From Bacteroides sp. (GTDB taxonomy: Bacteria > Bacteroidota > Bacteroidia > Bacteroidales > Bacteroidaceae): 61,210 nucleotides of DNA. Each line of letters begins with the position of its first letter. Position 1 is the stretch's first letter. Positions 36,194-44,805 of the stretch are shown piece by piece. Where the stretch lies: positions 1 to 61,210 of the forward strand of contig NZ_JAQVBV010000032.1 of assembly GCF_028690125.1 (NCBI RefSeq), written 5' to 3'. Both the position numbers and the translations under genes were made by a program. Below the pieces are notes generated by a model, which saw nothing but the letters and a program-made list of their open reading frames with translations, made no database searches and was not told where the DNA came from.

Positions 36194-37264
36194 TTACTTT
36201 TGAGTAGTGACCGGCATGACTTGTTTTTGATCGACTATATCTACAGGCATTCCCTCAGAAAGAAAACGCAATTTACTGACTGCTATCGTTTCACCTGCTT
36301 GTAATCCTCCCTTTATCTCTACTTTTCCATTAGGAAGTAATTCTCCCGGAACAACTTTTCTTTTGGATACCTTTCCCGTAGTATGATCAACCGTCCAAAC
36401 ATAATCGCCTTCGGTAGGACGATGACTAAGAGCTACTTGCGGTATTGTTACCATCTCAGCCGTCTGTGAAGAAGGAAGATCGAGCAATACTTTTCCTGAA
36501 ATACCTGCAGGCCACTCTCCTTGTTTATTAGACAGCAAAGCCGTCATTAAAAAAGAAAGGTTATTACGGGTAGTACTTTTTGAAACATCCACTACTTTGG
36601 CAGAATAGACAGCATTCGGTCGGACGTCAAAACGAACCCCCACTTCTTTTATCTGTCCGGCCTGAAATGCAATCTCTTGTGTGACATAGGTTTCTATCTT
36701 TAGCTGTGTAATATCAATAAAAGAAATAACAGGTTGAGTAGCTTTCACATCCTGAAACTTTTCAATGTACACTTCACCTACATAGCCATCAAAAGGAGCA
36801 ACCAAGTGGGTATCTTCCAGCTCATTAGTGGCAGTTTCAAAAGCTGTTTTTGCCGAAGTATATTCAGCGTGTGCTTTCTCATAAGCACTGGCAGACAAAT
36901 TATCTTTCTCAAACAACACTTTGATGCGTTCAAATTCAGCTTTTGCTTGTTTATATATAGCTTCTGCTTTCTCTTTACGAATACGGAAATCACGGGAGTC
37001 TATTTCGGCAATGATATCTCCCCGGTGATAGTAATTACCGGCATATACTTCAAAACGATCAATCGGTCCACCTACACGGAAAGAGAGTTCGGTCTCTTTG
37101 AAAGGCTTTGAAATAAATGAAAATTCACGATTTGAAGAAGGTGTTGTAGTTTCTGCTTTCACTACTTTTATCCTTACCGGTTCTTCTGATTTTTTCTCTC
37201 CTTGTCCGCACGCAGTGAGCAGGCAAAGGCAGAAAATGCTCATTAAAAATTTAATCATTGTCAT
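36194..37264 (-). CDS. RND efflux periplasmic adaptor lipoprotein
   Basis: A lipoprotein of 356 residues that joins the pump to the outer-membrane channel. The start at 37264 (or 37258) is chosen because it gives a proper lipoprotein signal ending LLTAC; an earlier ATG at 37432 would add 56 residues that do not fit. It has a biotinyl-lipoyl-like hairpin (DIIAEIDSRDFRIRKEKAEA), a coiled coil, and a beta barrel domain with AGISGKVLLDL. It is the first gene of a five-gene unit (adaptor, pump, channel, sensor, regulator). Confidence 0.93.
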   Translation of the reverse strand: MTMIKFLMSIFCLCLLTACGQGEKKSEEPVRIKVVKAETTTPSSNREFSFISKPFKETELSFRVGGPIDRFEVYAGNYYHRGDIIAEIDSRDFRIRKEKAEAIYKQAKAEFERIKVLFEKDNLSASAYEKAHAEYTSAKTAFETATNELEDTHLVAPFDGYVGEVYIEKFQDVKATQPVISFIDITQLKIETYVTQEIAFQAGQIKEVGVRFDVRPNAVYSAKVVDVSKSTTRNNLSFLMTALLSNKQGEWPAGISGKVLLDLPSSQTAEMVTIPQVALSHRPTEGDYVWTVDHTTGKVSKRKVVPGELLPNGKVEIKGGLQAGETIAVSKLRFLSEGMPVDIVDQKQVMPVTTQK

Positions 37265-37600
37265 TCTGTTATAAGTTATTATATTATGAACGGCACGAAA
37301 GTAGAGCAAAGAAACGAGATCGTCCGGCATTTTATTTCTGAAGCGGAAAAGAAGGAGATGAAATGGAAAAAGAGAGGTATGAAAAGAAAACAAAAAAGCT
37401 GTACTCGTCAGACAAACAGAGTACTTTTCCACCTACTTATTATGTCCCGAAGCATAATATTCAGCCGATTTACTTCCTGTTATCTTCTTAGCCTGACCAA
37501 GAGGTATTTTGTTTTCTTTGTAAGGCTTTGATTTTACTCTCACGTGAAGCACAAGAAGTTATTCCAAAGCATAAGAACATGGCGGATATTAACCATACTT
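37265..37600. other. Spacer upstream of efflux operon and NhaC-type gene
   Basis: No gene recognised. On the minus strand TACTTTCG (37296-37303) is one base off the -7 consensus and may serve the efflux unit. A Lys-rich plus-strand frame (37286-37531) is not protein-like and was left out. No clear operator palindrome is visible. Confidence 0.4.
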
Positions 37601-37632
37601 TTTGCCACTTCTTATGAAAAGCATTACTTTTG
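37601..37632 (+). promoter_or_regulatory. Promoter of the NhaC-type antiporter gene
   Basis: TTTG (37601-37604), 20 bases, then TACTTTTG (37625-37632): a full Bacteroides -33/-7 promoter 49 bases before the start codon. Confidence 0.75.
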
Positions 37633-37681
37633 CATCATTATTTCGAATTTAGAATAAAAATAAAAGCCACAATATCCATTT

Positions 37682-38983
37682 ATGACTGAAGAAAAAATTC
37701 ATAAGAACCGTTCCGGCAGTTGGTGGGCACTTAGTCCGTTGCTCGTTTTCCTCTGCCTCTATCTCGTAACCTCGATTCTTGTCAATGACTTTTATAAAGT
37801 GCCCATTACTGTAGCTTTCCTTGTTTCTTCGTGTTACGCCATCGCTATTACTCCCGGGTTAAAACTGGATCAACGAATATATCAGTTTTCCGTAGGTGCA
37901 GCCAATAAGAATATTCTGCTCATGATCTGGATATTCATCCTTGCCGGAGCATTTGCTCAAACTGCCAAACAAATGGGAGCTATTGATGCCACCGTCAATC
38001 TGACACTGCATATTCTCCCTGATAATCTTTTATTAGCAGGAATATTCATTGCAGCTTGTTTCATTTCTCTATCCATCGGAACAAGTGTAGGAACCATTGT
38101 CGCCCTCACTCCGGTAGCTGTAGGATTAGCGGAAAAAACAGAAATAGCCCTTCCTTTCATGGTAGCTGTAGTAGTAGGCGGTTCATTCTTCGGAGACAAC
38201 TTATCTTTTATCTCCGATACCACGATTGCCTCAACAAAAACTCAGGAATGCGTGATGCGTGACAAGTTTCGGGTAAATTCCATGATCGTAGTTCCGGCAG
38301 CAATCATCGTACTAGGCATTTATATTTTTCAAGGACTATCTATCACTGCTCCCGCCCAAGTACAAAATATAGAATGGATAAAAGTTATACCTTATATTAT
38401 AGTATTAGGAACTGCCATTGCAGGAATGAATGTAATGCTTGTGCTAATTATAGGCATTCTGACGAGTGGTATCATTGGCATTGCTACCGGTAGTTTCGCT
38501 GTTTTCGACTGGTTTGGAGCAGTGGGGACAGGTATCACCGGTATGGGAGAACTGATTATCATCACCCTACTGGCCGGAGGTATGCTCGAAACAATCCGAT
38601 ACAATGGGGGTATTGATTTTATCATTCAAAAACTGACCAGCCATGTCAATGGAAAAAGAGGTGCGGAACTTAGTATTGCTGCTCTGGTGAGCATTGCCAA
38701 CTTATGTACAGCCAACAATACTATCGCCATCATTACAACAGGACCAATTGCTAAGGATATAGCTCAAAAATTTCATCTCGACCGTAGAAAGACAGCCAGC
38801 ATTCTCGATACTTTCTCGTGCCTGATACAGGGAATCATCCCCTACGGAGCACAAATGTTGATAGCTGCAGGACTAGCCAACATCTCTCCTATCAGTATCA
38901 TCGGCAACCTTTATTATCCCTTCACAATGGGAGCTTGCGCATTGCTGGCCATCCTTTTCCGCTATCCACGAAGATACTCTTAA
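37682..38983 (+). CDS. NhaC-type Na+/H+ antiporter family protein
   Basis: A 433-residue inner-membrane protein of 11-12 spans. The family signature is visible in GTSVGTIVALTPVAVG and GGSFFGDNLSFISDTTI, the central substrate region. NhaC-type proteins exchange Na+ for H+ or carry organic acids with Na+. It is a single gene with its own strong promoter. The exact substrate is not clear. Confidence 0.88.
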   Translation: MTEEKIHKNRSGSWWALSPLLVFLCLYLVTSILVNDFYKVPITVAFLVSSCYAIAITPGLKLDQRIYQFSVGAANKNILLMIWIFILAGAFAQTAKQMGAIDATVNLTLHILPDNLLLAGIFIAACFISLSIGTSVGTIVALTPVAVGLAEKTEIALPFMVAVVVGGSFFGDNLSFISDTTIASTKTQECVMRDKFRVNSMIVVPAAIIVLGIYIFQGLSITAPAQVQNIEWIKVIPYIIVLGTAIAGMNVMLVLIIGILTSGIIGIATGSFAVFDWFGAVGTGITGMGELIIITLLAGGMLETIRYNGGIDFIIQKLTSHVNGKRGAELSIAALVSIANLCTANNTIAIITTGPIAKDIAQKFHLDRRKTASILDTFSCLIQGIIPYGAQMLIAAGLANISPISIIGNLYYPFTMGACALLAILFRYPRRYS

Positions 38984-39037
38984 GACAGATTAAATTCCTG
39001 AATAGATGATTGTAAACAAAGAAAAAACACAGAAACA

Positions 39038-39068
39038 TTTGTCAATCAAAAGAAAAGGCGTATCTTTG
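39038..39068 (+). promoter_or_regulatory. rpsP promoter
   Basis: TTTG (39038-39041), 19 bases, TATCTTTG (39061-39068): a canonical -33/-7 promoter, 59 bases before the start codon. Confidence 0.8.
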
Positions 39069-39127
39069 TGCACGCTATTACGAGTTAATGGCATAATTCA
39101 AATCAATCATTAAAAACAATTAGTAAA

Positions 39128-39676
39128 ATGGCAACTAGAATCAGATTGCAAAGACACGGACGTAAAAGTTACGCGTTCTATTCAATTGTAATTGCAGACA
39201 GCAGAGCACCACGTGATGGTAAATTTATTGAGAAGATTGGTACTTACAACCCGAACACCAATCCTGCTACAGTAGATTTGAATTTCGACGCTGCATTGGC
39301 ATGGGTACTGAAAGGTGCTCAACCAAGTGACACTGTACGTAACATCCTTTCTCGTGAAGGTGTTTACATGAAGAAACATCTTCTGGGCGGTGTAACTAAA
39401 GGTGCATTCGGCGAAGCAGAAGCAGATGCTAAATTTGAAGCTTGGAAGAACAACAAACAGTCAGGTTTGGCTGCATTGAAAGCTAAAGATGATGCAGCTA
39501 AACAAGCTGAAGCTAAAGCACGTATGGACGCTGAGAAGAAAATCAACGAAGACAAAGCTAAAGCACTTGCTGAAAAGAAAGCTGCTGAAGAAGCTGCAAA
39601 GGCTGCTGCTGAAGCACCTGCAACAGAAGCTGCCCCAGTTGAAGAAGCTCCTGCAACAGAAACTGCTGCTGAATAA
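39128..39676 (+). CDS. rpsP: 30S ribosomal protein S16, with long acidic/alanine-rich tail
   Basis: A 182-residue S16. The first 80 or so residues are the usual protein (RLQRHGRKSYAFYSIVIADS, then GTYNPNT). The rest is an extension of about 95 residues rich in Ala, Lys and Glu with repeats such as AKALAEKKAAEEAA, ending in PATE repeats; similar tails occur in Bacteroidetes S16, where ordinary S16 has 75-90 residues. It is a monocistronic gene with a strong promoter and a terminator 40 bases after the stop. Confidence 0.97.
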   Translation: MATRIRLQRHGRKSYAFYSIVIADSRAPRDGKFIEKIGTYNPNTNPATVDLNFDAALAWVLKGAQPSDTVRNILSREGVYMKKHLLGGVTKGAFGEAEADAKFEAWKNNKQSGLAALKAKDDAAKQAEAKARMDAEKKINEDKAKALAEKKAAEEAAKAAAEAPATEAAPVEEAPATETAAE

Positions 39677-39716
39677 GTTTCGGCAGATTCTTTATAAGAA
39701 ATTTGCAAAAGCAATA

Positions 39717-39748
39717 AATCCTTTCCGGTTAGCCGGAGAGGATTTTTG
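39717..39748 (+). terminator. rpsP terminator
   Basis: AATCCTTTCCGG (39717-39728) pairs with CCGGAGAGGATT (39733-39744) with one G-U pair, loop TTAG, then TTTGTTTT. Confidence 0.85.
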
Positions 39749-39835
39749 TTTTATGCTACAGAACATAAGCTTAGCCTTTTCTCTTTCAGAATAAATTGCT
39801 TTCCTTTACACACATAATTCACAGTATAATACTAT

Positions 39836-40228
39836 ATGGAAACACCTCAAACTGGTTATAAAGTAAAATCCTACGATACTCCCGTCAAACGATATTGCCA
39901 AACACTTAACTTGCGTGATTCTCCCGAACTAATTGCTGAGTACAGAAAAAGACATAGCCCAAAAGAAGCATGGACTGAAGTTCTTGCAGGCATTCATGAA
40001 GTTGGTATTCTGGAAATGGAAATTTATATTCTTGGAACCCGACTGTTTATGATTGTGGAGACTCCTATTGATTTCGACTGGGATACCGCAATGGCACGTC
40101 TGAATACTCTCCCACGGCAACAGGAATGGGAAGAGTATATGTCAATATTCCAACAAGTGGCGCCCGGCATGAGTTCGGCAGAGAAATGGAGACCTATGGA
40201 AAAAATGTTTCATCTATATAACATCTAA
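39836..40228 (+). CDS. L-rhamnose/L-fucose mutarotase-like protein (DUF718)
   Basis: A 130-residue protein of the RhaM-type mutarotase family, which interconvert anomers of 6-deoxy sugars. The typical features are AEYRKRHSPKEAW, EIYILGTRLFMIVET and the closing helix. It is 16 bases upstream of a fucose permease gene, so L-fucose is the likely substrate. It begins about 160 bases after rpsP, probably from its own promoter. Confidence 0.88.
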   Translation: METPQTGYKVKSYDTPVKRYCQTLNLRDSPELIAEYRKRHSPKEAWTEVLAGIHEVGILEMEIYILGTRLFMIVETPIDFDWDTAMARLNTLPRQQEWEEYMSIFQQVAPGMSSAEKWRPMEKMFHLYNI

Positions 40229-40244
40229 TTCACTTCAAACTACT

Positions 40245-41555
40245 ATGAAACACAATAAACAGTCTATCCTGTCAAAAGATGGAATCAATTATCTCATCCC
40301 ATTCATCCTGATCACTTCCTGCTTTGCTCTTTGGGGATTTGCAAATGACATTACTAATCCGATGGTAAAAGCATTTTCCAAAATATTCAGAATGAGTGCT
40401 ACTGATGGAGCATTAGTACAAGTAGCTTTCTATGGAGGCTACTTTGCTATGGCATTTCCTGCCGCTATCTTTATTCGTAAATATTCTTATAAAGCCGGTA
40501 TTCTGTTAGGACTGGGTCTATATGCTTTCGGAGCCTTCTTATTCTTTCCCGCCAAACTAACAGGAGAATATTATCCGTTTCTAATAGCTTATTTCACACT
40601 AACTTGCGGACTCTCTTTTCTGGAAACGAGCTGCAATCCGTATATTCTCTCTATGGGAACAGAGGCAACTGCCACACGGCGGTTGAATCTCGCCCAATCT
40701 TTTAATCCTATGGGATCACTGCTCGGAATGTATGTAGCCATGAACTTTATCCAGGCTAAATTGAATCCAATGTCGAGCATAGACCGTTCACAACTCTGCG
40801 AGAGTGAATTTCAGACAATAAAAGAGAGTGACCTAAGCATACTGATTGCTCCTTACCTGGCTATTGGAGTTTTGATTCTTATTATGCTAATATTAATACG
40901 TCTAGTGAGAATGCCCAAGAAAGGAGAAGATAATCATCATATCGACTTTTTTCCTACATTAAAACGTATTTTTGCCCAAGCGCACTATCGAGAAGGGGTG
41001 ATAGCACAGTTTTTCTATGTAGGGGTACAAATAATGTGTTGGACATTTATTATTCAATATGGTACACGCCTGTTTATGTCACAAGGTATGGATGAAAAAA
41101 GTGCGGAGATTCTGTCGCAACAATATAACATCGTAGCAATGGTCATTTTCTGTATCAGCCGTTTTATTTGCACTTTCATACTTCGCTTTCTAAGTGCCGG
41201 AAAGCTTCTGATGATTTTAGCTATTTTTGGAGCTATATTCACATTAGGAACTATCTTCCTACAAAATATCTTCGGATTATATTGCTTGGTTGCCACTTCC
41301 GCTTGTATGTCACTCATGTTCCCTACTATTTATGGCATCGCCCTGAAAGGTTTGGGAGACGACGCCAAGTTCGGTGCTGCAGGATTAATTATGGCTATCT
41401 TGGGAGGTTCTGTACTACCTCCATTGCAAGCGAGTATTATTGACTTGAAAGAGATAGGTTTACTACCTGCTGTCAATGTATCTTTTATCTTACCTTTTAT
41501 CTGTTTTCTGGTAATCATCGTTTATGGATATCGAACCGTTAAAAGAAAATGCTAG
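40245..41555 (+). CDS. fucP: L-fucose:H+ symporter
   Basis: A 436-residue MFS permease of the FucP branch with 12 spans. The beginning (LIPFILITSCFALWGFANDITNP) and the segment FLETSCNPYILSMG are characteristic. It follows the mutarotase-like gene after 16 bases. Genes for fucose isomerase, kinase and aldolase are not in the window. Confidence 0.9.
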   Translation: MKHNKQSILSKDGINYLIPFILITSCFALWGFANDITNPMVKAFSKIFRMSATDGALVQVAFYGGYFAMAFPAAIFIRKYSYKAGILLGLGLYAFGAFLFFPAKLTGEYYPFLIAYFTLTCGLSFLETSCNPYILSMGTEATATRRLNLAQSFNPMGSLLGMYVAMNFIQAKLNPMSSIDRSQLCESEFQTIKESDLSILIAPYLAIGVLILIMLILIRLVRMPKKGEDNHHIDFFPTLKRIFAQAHYREGVIAQFFYVGVQIMCWTFIIQYGTRLFMSQGMDEKSAEILSQQYNIVAMVIFCISRFICTFILRFLSAGKLLMILAIFGAIFTLGTIFLQNIFGLYCLVATSACMSLMFPTIYGIALKGLGDDAKFGAAGLIMAILGGSVLPPLQASIIDLKEIGLLPAVNVSFILPFICFLVIIVYGYRTVKRKC

Positions 41556-41585
41556 AATTATTAATCAACAGAATGATATCACCCT

Positions 41586-41615
41586 TTTGAGATATATCTA
41601 TTTTTTATACTTTTG
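41586..41615 (+). promoter_or_regulatory. Promoter of the AlkD-like gene
   Basis: TTTG (41586-41589), 18 bases, TACTTTTG (41608-41615). It is 22 bases before the start codon. Confidence 0.7.
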
Positions 41616-41637
41616 TCAATCATTGATTATATAAACC

Positions 41638-42333
41638 ATGGTAACATCAGAAAATATCCGAAAGGAACTGAATGCATTAGCTGACGCTAAATATAAAGAA
41701 TTCCATTCTTCTCTACTTCCCGGCACTGAAAATGTATTAGGAGTACGTATTCCCCAATTACGCACAATAGCAAAGAGAATAGCCAAGCAAAATGATTGGT
41801 ATCCTTTTATAAACGCAACAGAGGTTGATTATTATGAAGAGACAATGCTGCAAGGAATGATTATTGGATTGGCAAAAATAGAATTTGAGGAACAAATGAA
41901 CTATGTAAAGATGTTTATTCCCCGGATTGATAATTGGGCAGTATGTGACATTTTTTGTGGTGAGCTGAAAACATTAGTAAAGAAAGGAAAAGATAAAGTC
42001 TGGCAATTTATACAACCCTATCTATATTCCGACAAGGAATTTGAAAAACGCTTCGGAATTGTTATGCTTTTCCATTATATAAATGAAGAGTACATTGACA
42101 GATTGTTGGAATACGCAGATCTATTTCAACATGAAGCGTACTATGCCCGTATGGCTATGGCATGGATGCTATCTACCTGTTTCGTGAAATTCCCCGACAA
42201 AACATTAGAATACCTGAAGCAAAGCCAATTAGATACCTGGACTTATAACAAGGCATTACAAAAAACAGTTGAATCCTTGCGCGTAGATAAGAAAACTAAA
42301 CTACTTATTAAAAGTATGAAGCGAAAAGATTAA
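41638..42333 (+). CDS. AlkD-like DNA alkylation repair protein
   Basis: A 231-residue all-helical protein of the AlkC/AlkD DNA glycosylase family built from HEAT-like repeats, which removes positively charged alkylated bases. Family features seen are GVRIPQLRTIAKR near the N-terminus, YEETMLQGMIIG, and DNWAVCDIFCGE, the last near the catalytic region. It has its own promoter, and no other repair gene is near. Confidence 0.87.
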   Translation: MVTSENIRKELNALADAKYKEFHSSLLPGTENVLGVRIPQLRTIAKRIAKQNDWYPFINATEVDYYEETMLQGMIIGLAKIEFEEQMNYVKMFIPRIDNWAVCDIFCGELKTLVKKGKDKVWQFIQPYLYSDKEFEKRFGIVMLFHYINEEYIDRLLEYADLFQHEAYYARMAMAWMLSTCFVKFPDKTLEYLKQSQLDTWTYNKALQKTVESLRVDKKTKLLIKSMKRKD

Positions 42334-42513
42334 AAGACCAACCATACAAAAGTGCAAAAAGACTCCTTATGTTTTTTAAAATCACCTCAATACTTCAAAT
42401 CAATTATTGGGAAGATTGAATTCAAACATTGAGATGCTTTTCGCAATATTCTATTCAACTTTTGCAAGAAGATTTTAGAGGTTTCAGAAGGCTGTCATTT
42501 GCCCATTGTCAAG

Positions 42514-42587
42514 TATTAATAGTCCACTTCTCAAGTATTAATACCCCTCATCTCAGCTATTAATACTCTACATCCGGATTATTAATA
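42514..42587. repeat. Four TATTAATA motifs at exact 22-bp spacing
   Basis: The self-complementary octamer TATTAATA starts at 42514, 42536, 42558 and 42580, exactly 22 bases apart. The 14-base spacers are similar in the first two units (CTCAAG before the core) and diverge later. It lies between convergent genes, about 180 bases past the AlkD stop and 50 bases past the potD stop. The period is close to two helical turns. No other feature was found in 42334-42513. Confidence 0.85.
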
Positions 42588-42640
42588 CTCAATAAATGAG
42601 TTAATATATACCTAAAAATGATTTATAAAAACTGAGTGAC

Positions 42641-43975
42641 TTATTTTCTCACTCGTTTATTCTTCCTCCGGCTTCTGTGTCTTTGTTGTTTCTGACGACT
42701 ATAATGTTGCCATCTTTTATAAATCATCCAGCCACTCATCAATCCCACTACCACAAAAATCAGAATAGTAATTCCAACTCCTAAATTATCCCCCTTAATA
42801 CGAGACCAGATATCCAAAACTTCTTTCGTTTGATCCCCAAAATCACGAATCATTGCACAACGTTCCACTACTTTACGATCCGGATATTGTATCTTATCAA
42901 TCTGAATACTATCCGCACCGGGACCAAAAAAATAGCTCAAATCTGCATAATAATCAAGAGTAGTATCTATCTTCTCCTCCATAATTTCGGGAGTAGCAAT
43001 CGAACTGACATATCCACAATAATCCATATTGCGGATAGCAATGTCGGGACGACACATGAAGTTTATAAAATAGCTGGCAGCTTTAGGATTCTTTGCATAT
43101 TTTGGAATCACCCAACCATCGTACCATATATTACTCCCTTCCTTAGGCACTGCATAATCAAGATCTACCCCTACAGCATTTGCCTCCTCAATCGCCCAAA
43201 TGGCATCACCACTCCAGGTCATATTAAGATAGGCCTTGTTTTTCGTCATCATTTCCTTCCCGAAATCAGCTTCCCAACCGGCAATATTCGGTTTCAAAGC
43301 TTTCAGATACTTCTCTACCAGTTCCATGCCAGCAGGAGAATAATCGTTCATCAATTCTTCCACAGTGACCTTTCCTTCTTCCAAATCCTTAGCATGGGCA
43401 TAGATAATGGCCGTTCCATAAGCATCACGGTAGCTGTCTTTCATCAGAATTTTGCCTACATATTTCTTATTCCACAAACAATCCCATGATAATGCATCCG
43501 AATCAGGAACATAAGCACGATTATAAAGAATTCCGGCTGTTCCCCACATATAACAAACAGCGTAACGGCTGGCTAATTCACCCGGCTGGCTCAATTTATC
43601 AATCTGCTCGCGAATAAACGGAGCCACATTCTTTATATAGTTAGGCGAATGAGCAAAATTTGTATCAATAGGCAACAGCAGATGCTTCTTCAACATTCGT
43701 TCGATGATATATTCCGAAGGACAAACTACATCAAAGTCCTCATGCCCCTTTTCTATTTTCGTCAGCATAATTTCATTGATATCAAATGTCTGATAAACAA
43801 TGCGGATATCCTCGCCGGTCTGTTCTTTATAATATGCCTGAAAATCTTCAAGTACACTATCGCCAATATAGTCTGCCCAATTATAAATTTTAAGGACCCG
43901 TTCGCGCGGCTCTCCTGAGTTATAGCATCCTGATAAAGATATCAACAACAAAATAACAGGTATTATTCTTTTCAT
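42641..43975 (-). CDS. potD: PotD-type polyamine-binding lipoprotein with C-terminal membrane anchor
   Basis: A substrate-binding protein of about 444 residues for spermidine/putrescine-type ABC import. The start at 43975 gives a lipoprotein signal ending LSLSGC; an ATG eight codons earlier is an alternative. Family features: RVLKIYNWADYIG at the N-terminus, DVVCPSEYI, and WYDGWVIPKYAKN. It is unusual in having a membrane span near the C-terminus (about 400-420: ILIFVVVGLMSGWMIYKRW) followed by a strongly basic tail (RHRSRRKNKRVRK). It is the last gene of potABCD. Confidence 0.9.
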   Translation of the reverse strand: MKRIIPVILLLISLSGCYNSGEPRERVLKIYNWADYIGDSVLEDFQAYYKEQTGEDIRIVYQTFDINEIMLTKIEKGHEDFDVVCPSEYIIERMLKKHLLLPIDTNFAHSPNYIKNVAPFIREQIDKLSQPGELASRYAVCYMWGTAGILYNRAYVPDSDALSWDCLWNKKYVGKILMKDSYRDAYGTAIIYAHAKDLEEGKVTVEELMNDYSPAGMELVEKYLKALKPNIAGWEADFGKEMMTKNKAYLNMTWSGDAIWAIEEANAVGVDLDYAVPKEGSNIWYDGWVIPKYAKNPKAASYFINFMCRPDIAIRNMDYCGYVSSIATPEIMEEKIDTTLDYYADLSYFFGPGADSIQIDKIQYPDRKVVERCAMIRDFGDQTKEVLDIWSRIKGDNLGVGITILIFVVVGLMSGWMIYKRWQHYSRQKQQRHRSRRKNKRVRK

Positions 43976-44007
43976 TTTATTCTTCACGTAGCGGCACATT
44001 AAATAAT

Positions 44008-44805
44008 CTATTCATATTTTTTCTTCGCTTTATCAGCCCGATAATTAAGCACAATTAGCAGAGCCAATACTACAACAAAGATAATAGCAGATAGCGGACG
44101 AAGTTCAGGAGTCAGACCTCCCTTACGAGCATCTGCATAAATATAGGTAGAAAGTGTTTCCAAACCCTGATTACCGATAGTAAACACAGTTACAGCAAAG
44201 TCATCAATAGAAAGAGTCAGAGCAAGCATAAAACCACTGATCATCCCCGGACGAATCTCAGGAATAATCACTTTCCATAATGCTTGCATAGGAGTAGCTC
44301 CCAAATCAAGAGCGGCTTCATAAATATTCGGATTCATCTGCTTCAAGCGTGGCAGGACGCTCAATACAACGTATGGTGTACAAAAAGTGATATGTGCCAA
44401 TACGACTGTGGTATACCCTTGAGTAATGCCTACGGAAACAAACAATAGAAAAAGTGAGATACCGGTAATTATATCTCCGTTCAGAATAGGAATGCTATTC
44501 ACAAAGCCTATTGCTTTTCGTGAACGAGCTTTCAGATTGAATATACCGATAGCGGCTACACTACCCAGCAAAGTGGAAGCTGTAGCTGCCAGCAAAGCAA
44601 TGGTTACAGTATTTATAAGCGCATTCATCAAAGAGTGATGAGTACCGCCGGTAAATAAGGAAGAGTAAAGTTTTGTAGAAAATCCAGTCCAGTTACCCAA
44701 TACTTTCGCTTCGGTAAACGAATAAATAATGATAATTACAATCGGTGAATAAAGCAATAAAAGCAATATCCACAAGTAGGTTTGAGCAAGAATCTTCTTT
44801 ACCAT
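44008..44805 (-). CDS. potC: Spermidine/putrescine ABC permease PotC
   Basis: A 265-residue, six-span permease with the EAA loop (YEAALDLGATPMQALWKVIIPEIRPG) that contacts the ATPase. It overlaps potB by 7 bases. With PotA, PotB and PotD it makes the full importer of polyamine type. Confidence 0.93.
   Translation of the reverse strand: MVKKILAQTYLWILLLLLYSPIVIIIIYSFTEAKVLGNWTGFSTKLYSSLFTGGTHHSLMNALINTVTIALLAATASTLLGSVAAIGIFNLKARSRKAIGFVNSIPILNGDIITGISLFLLFVSVGITQGYTTVVLAHITFCTPYVVLSVLPRLKQMNPNIYEAALDLGATPMQALWKVIIPEIRPGMISGFMLALTLSIDDFAVTVFTIGNQGLETLSTYIYADARKGGLTPELRPLSAIIFVVVLALLIVLNYRADKAKKKYE

Noticed and set aside
37286..37531. Plus-strand frame of 81 codons, very rich in Lys and Arg
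   Set aside because: No promoter or homology; the composition follows from A/G-rich leader DNA of the efflux operon.
39364..39714. Open minus-strand frame of 116 codons opposite rpsP, Ala/Ser-rich
   Set aside because: It is the complement of the repetitive tail of S16; composition follows from the repeated codons and it has no promoter or homologue that I know.
42514..42587. CRISPR-like array
   Set aside because: The repeat core is only eight bases, the period is 22 and the spacers are 14 bases; no cas gene is near.
42830..43489. Open plus-strand frame of 219 codons opposite potD
   Set aside because: Its product is rich in Ile, His and Thr with no domain, and potD on the other strand is a clear gene.
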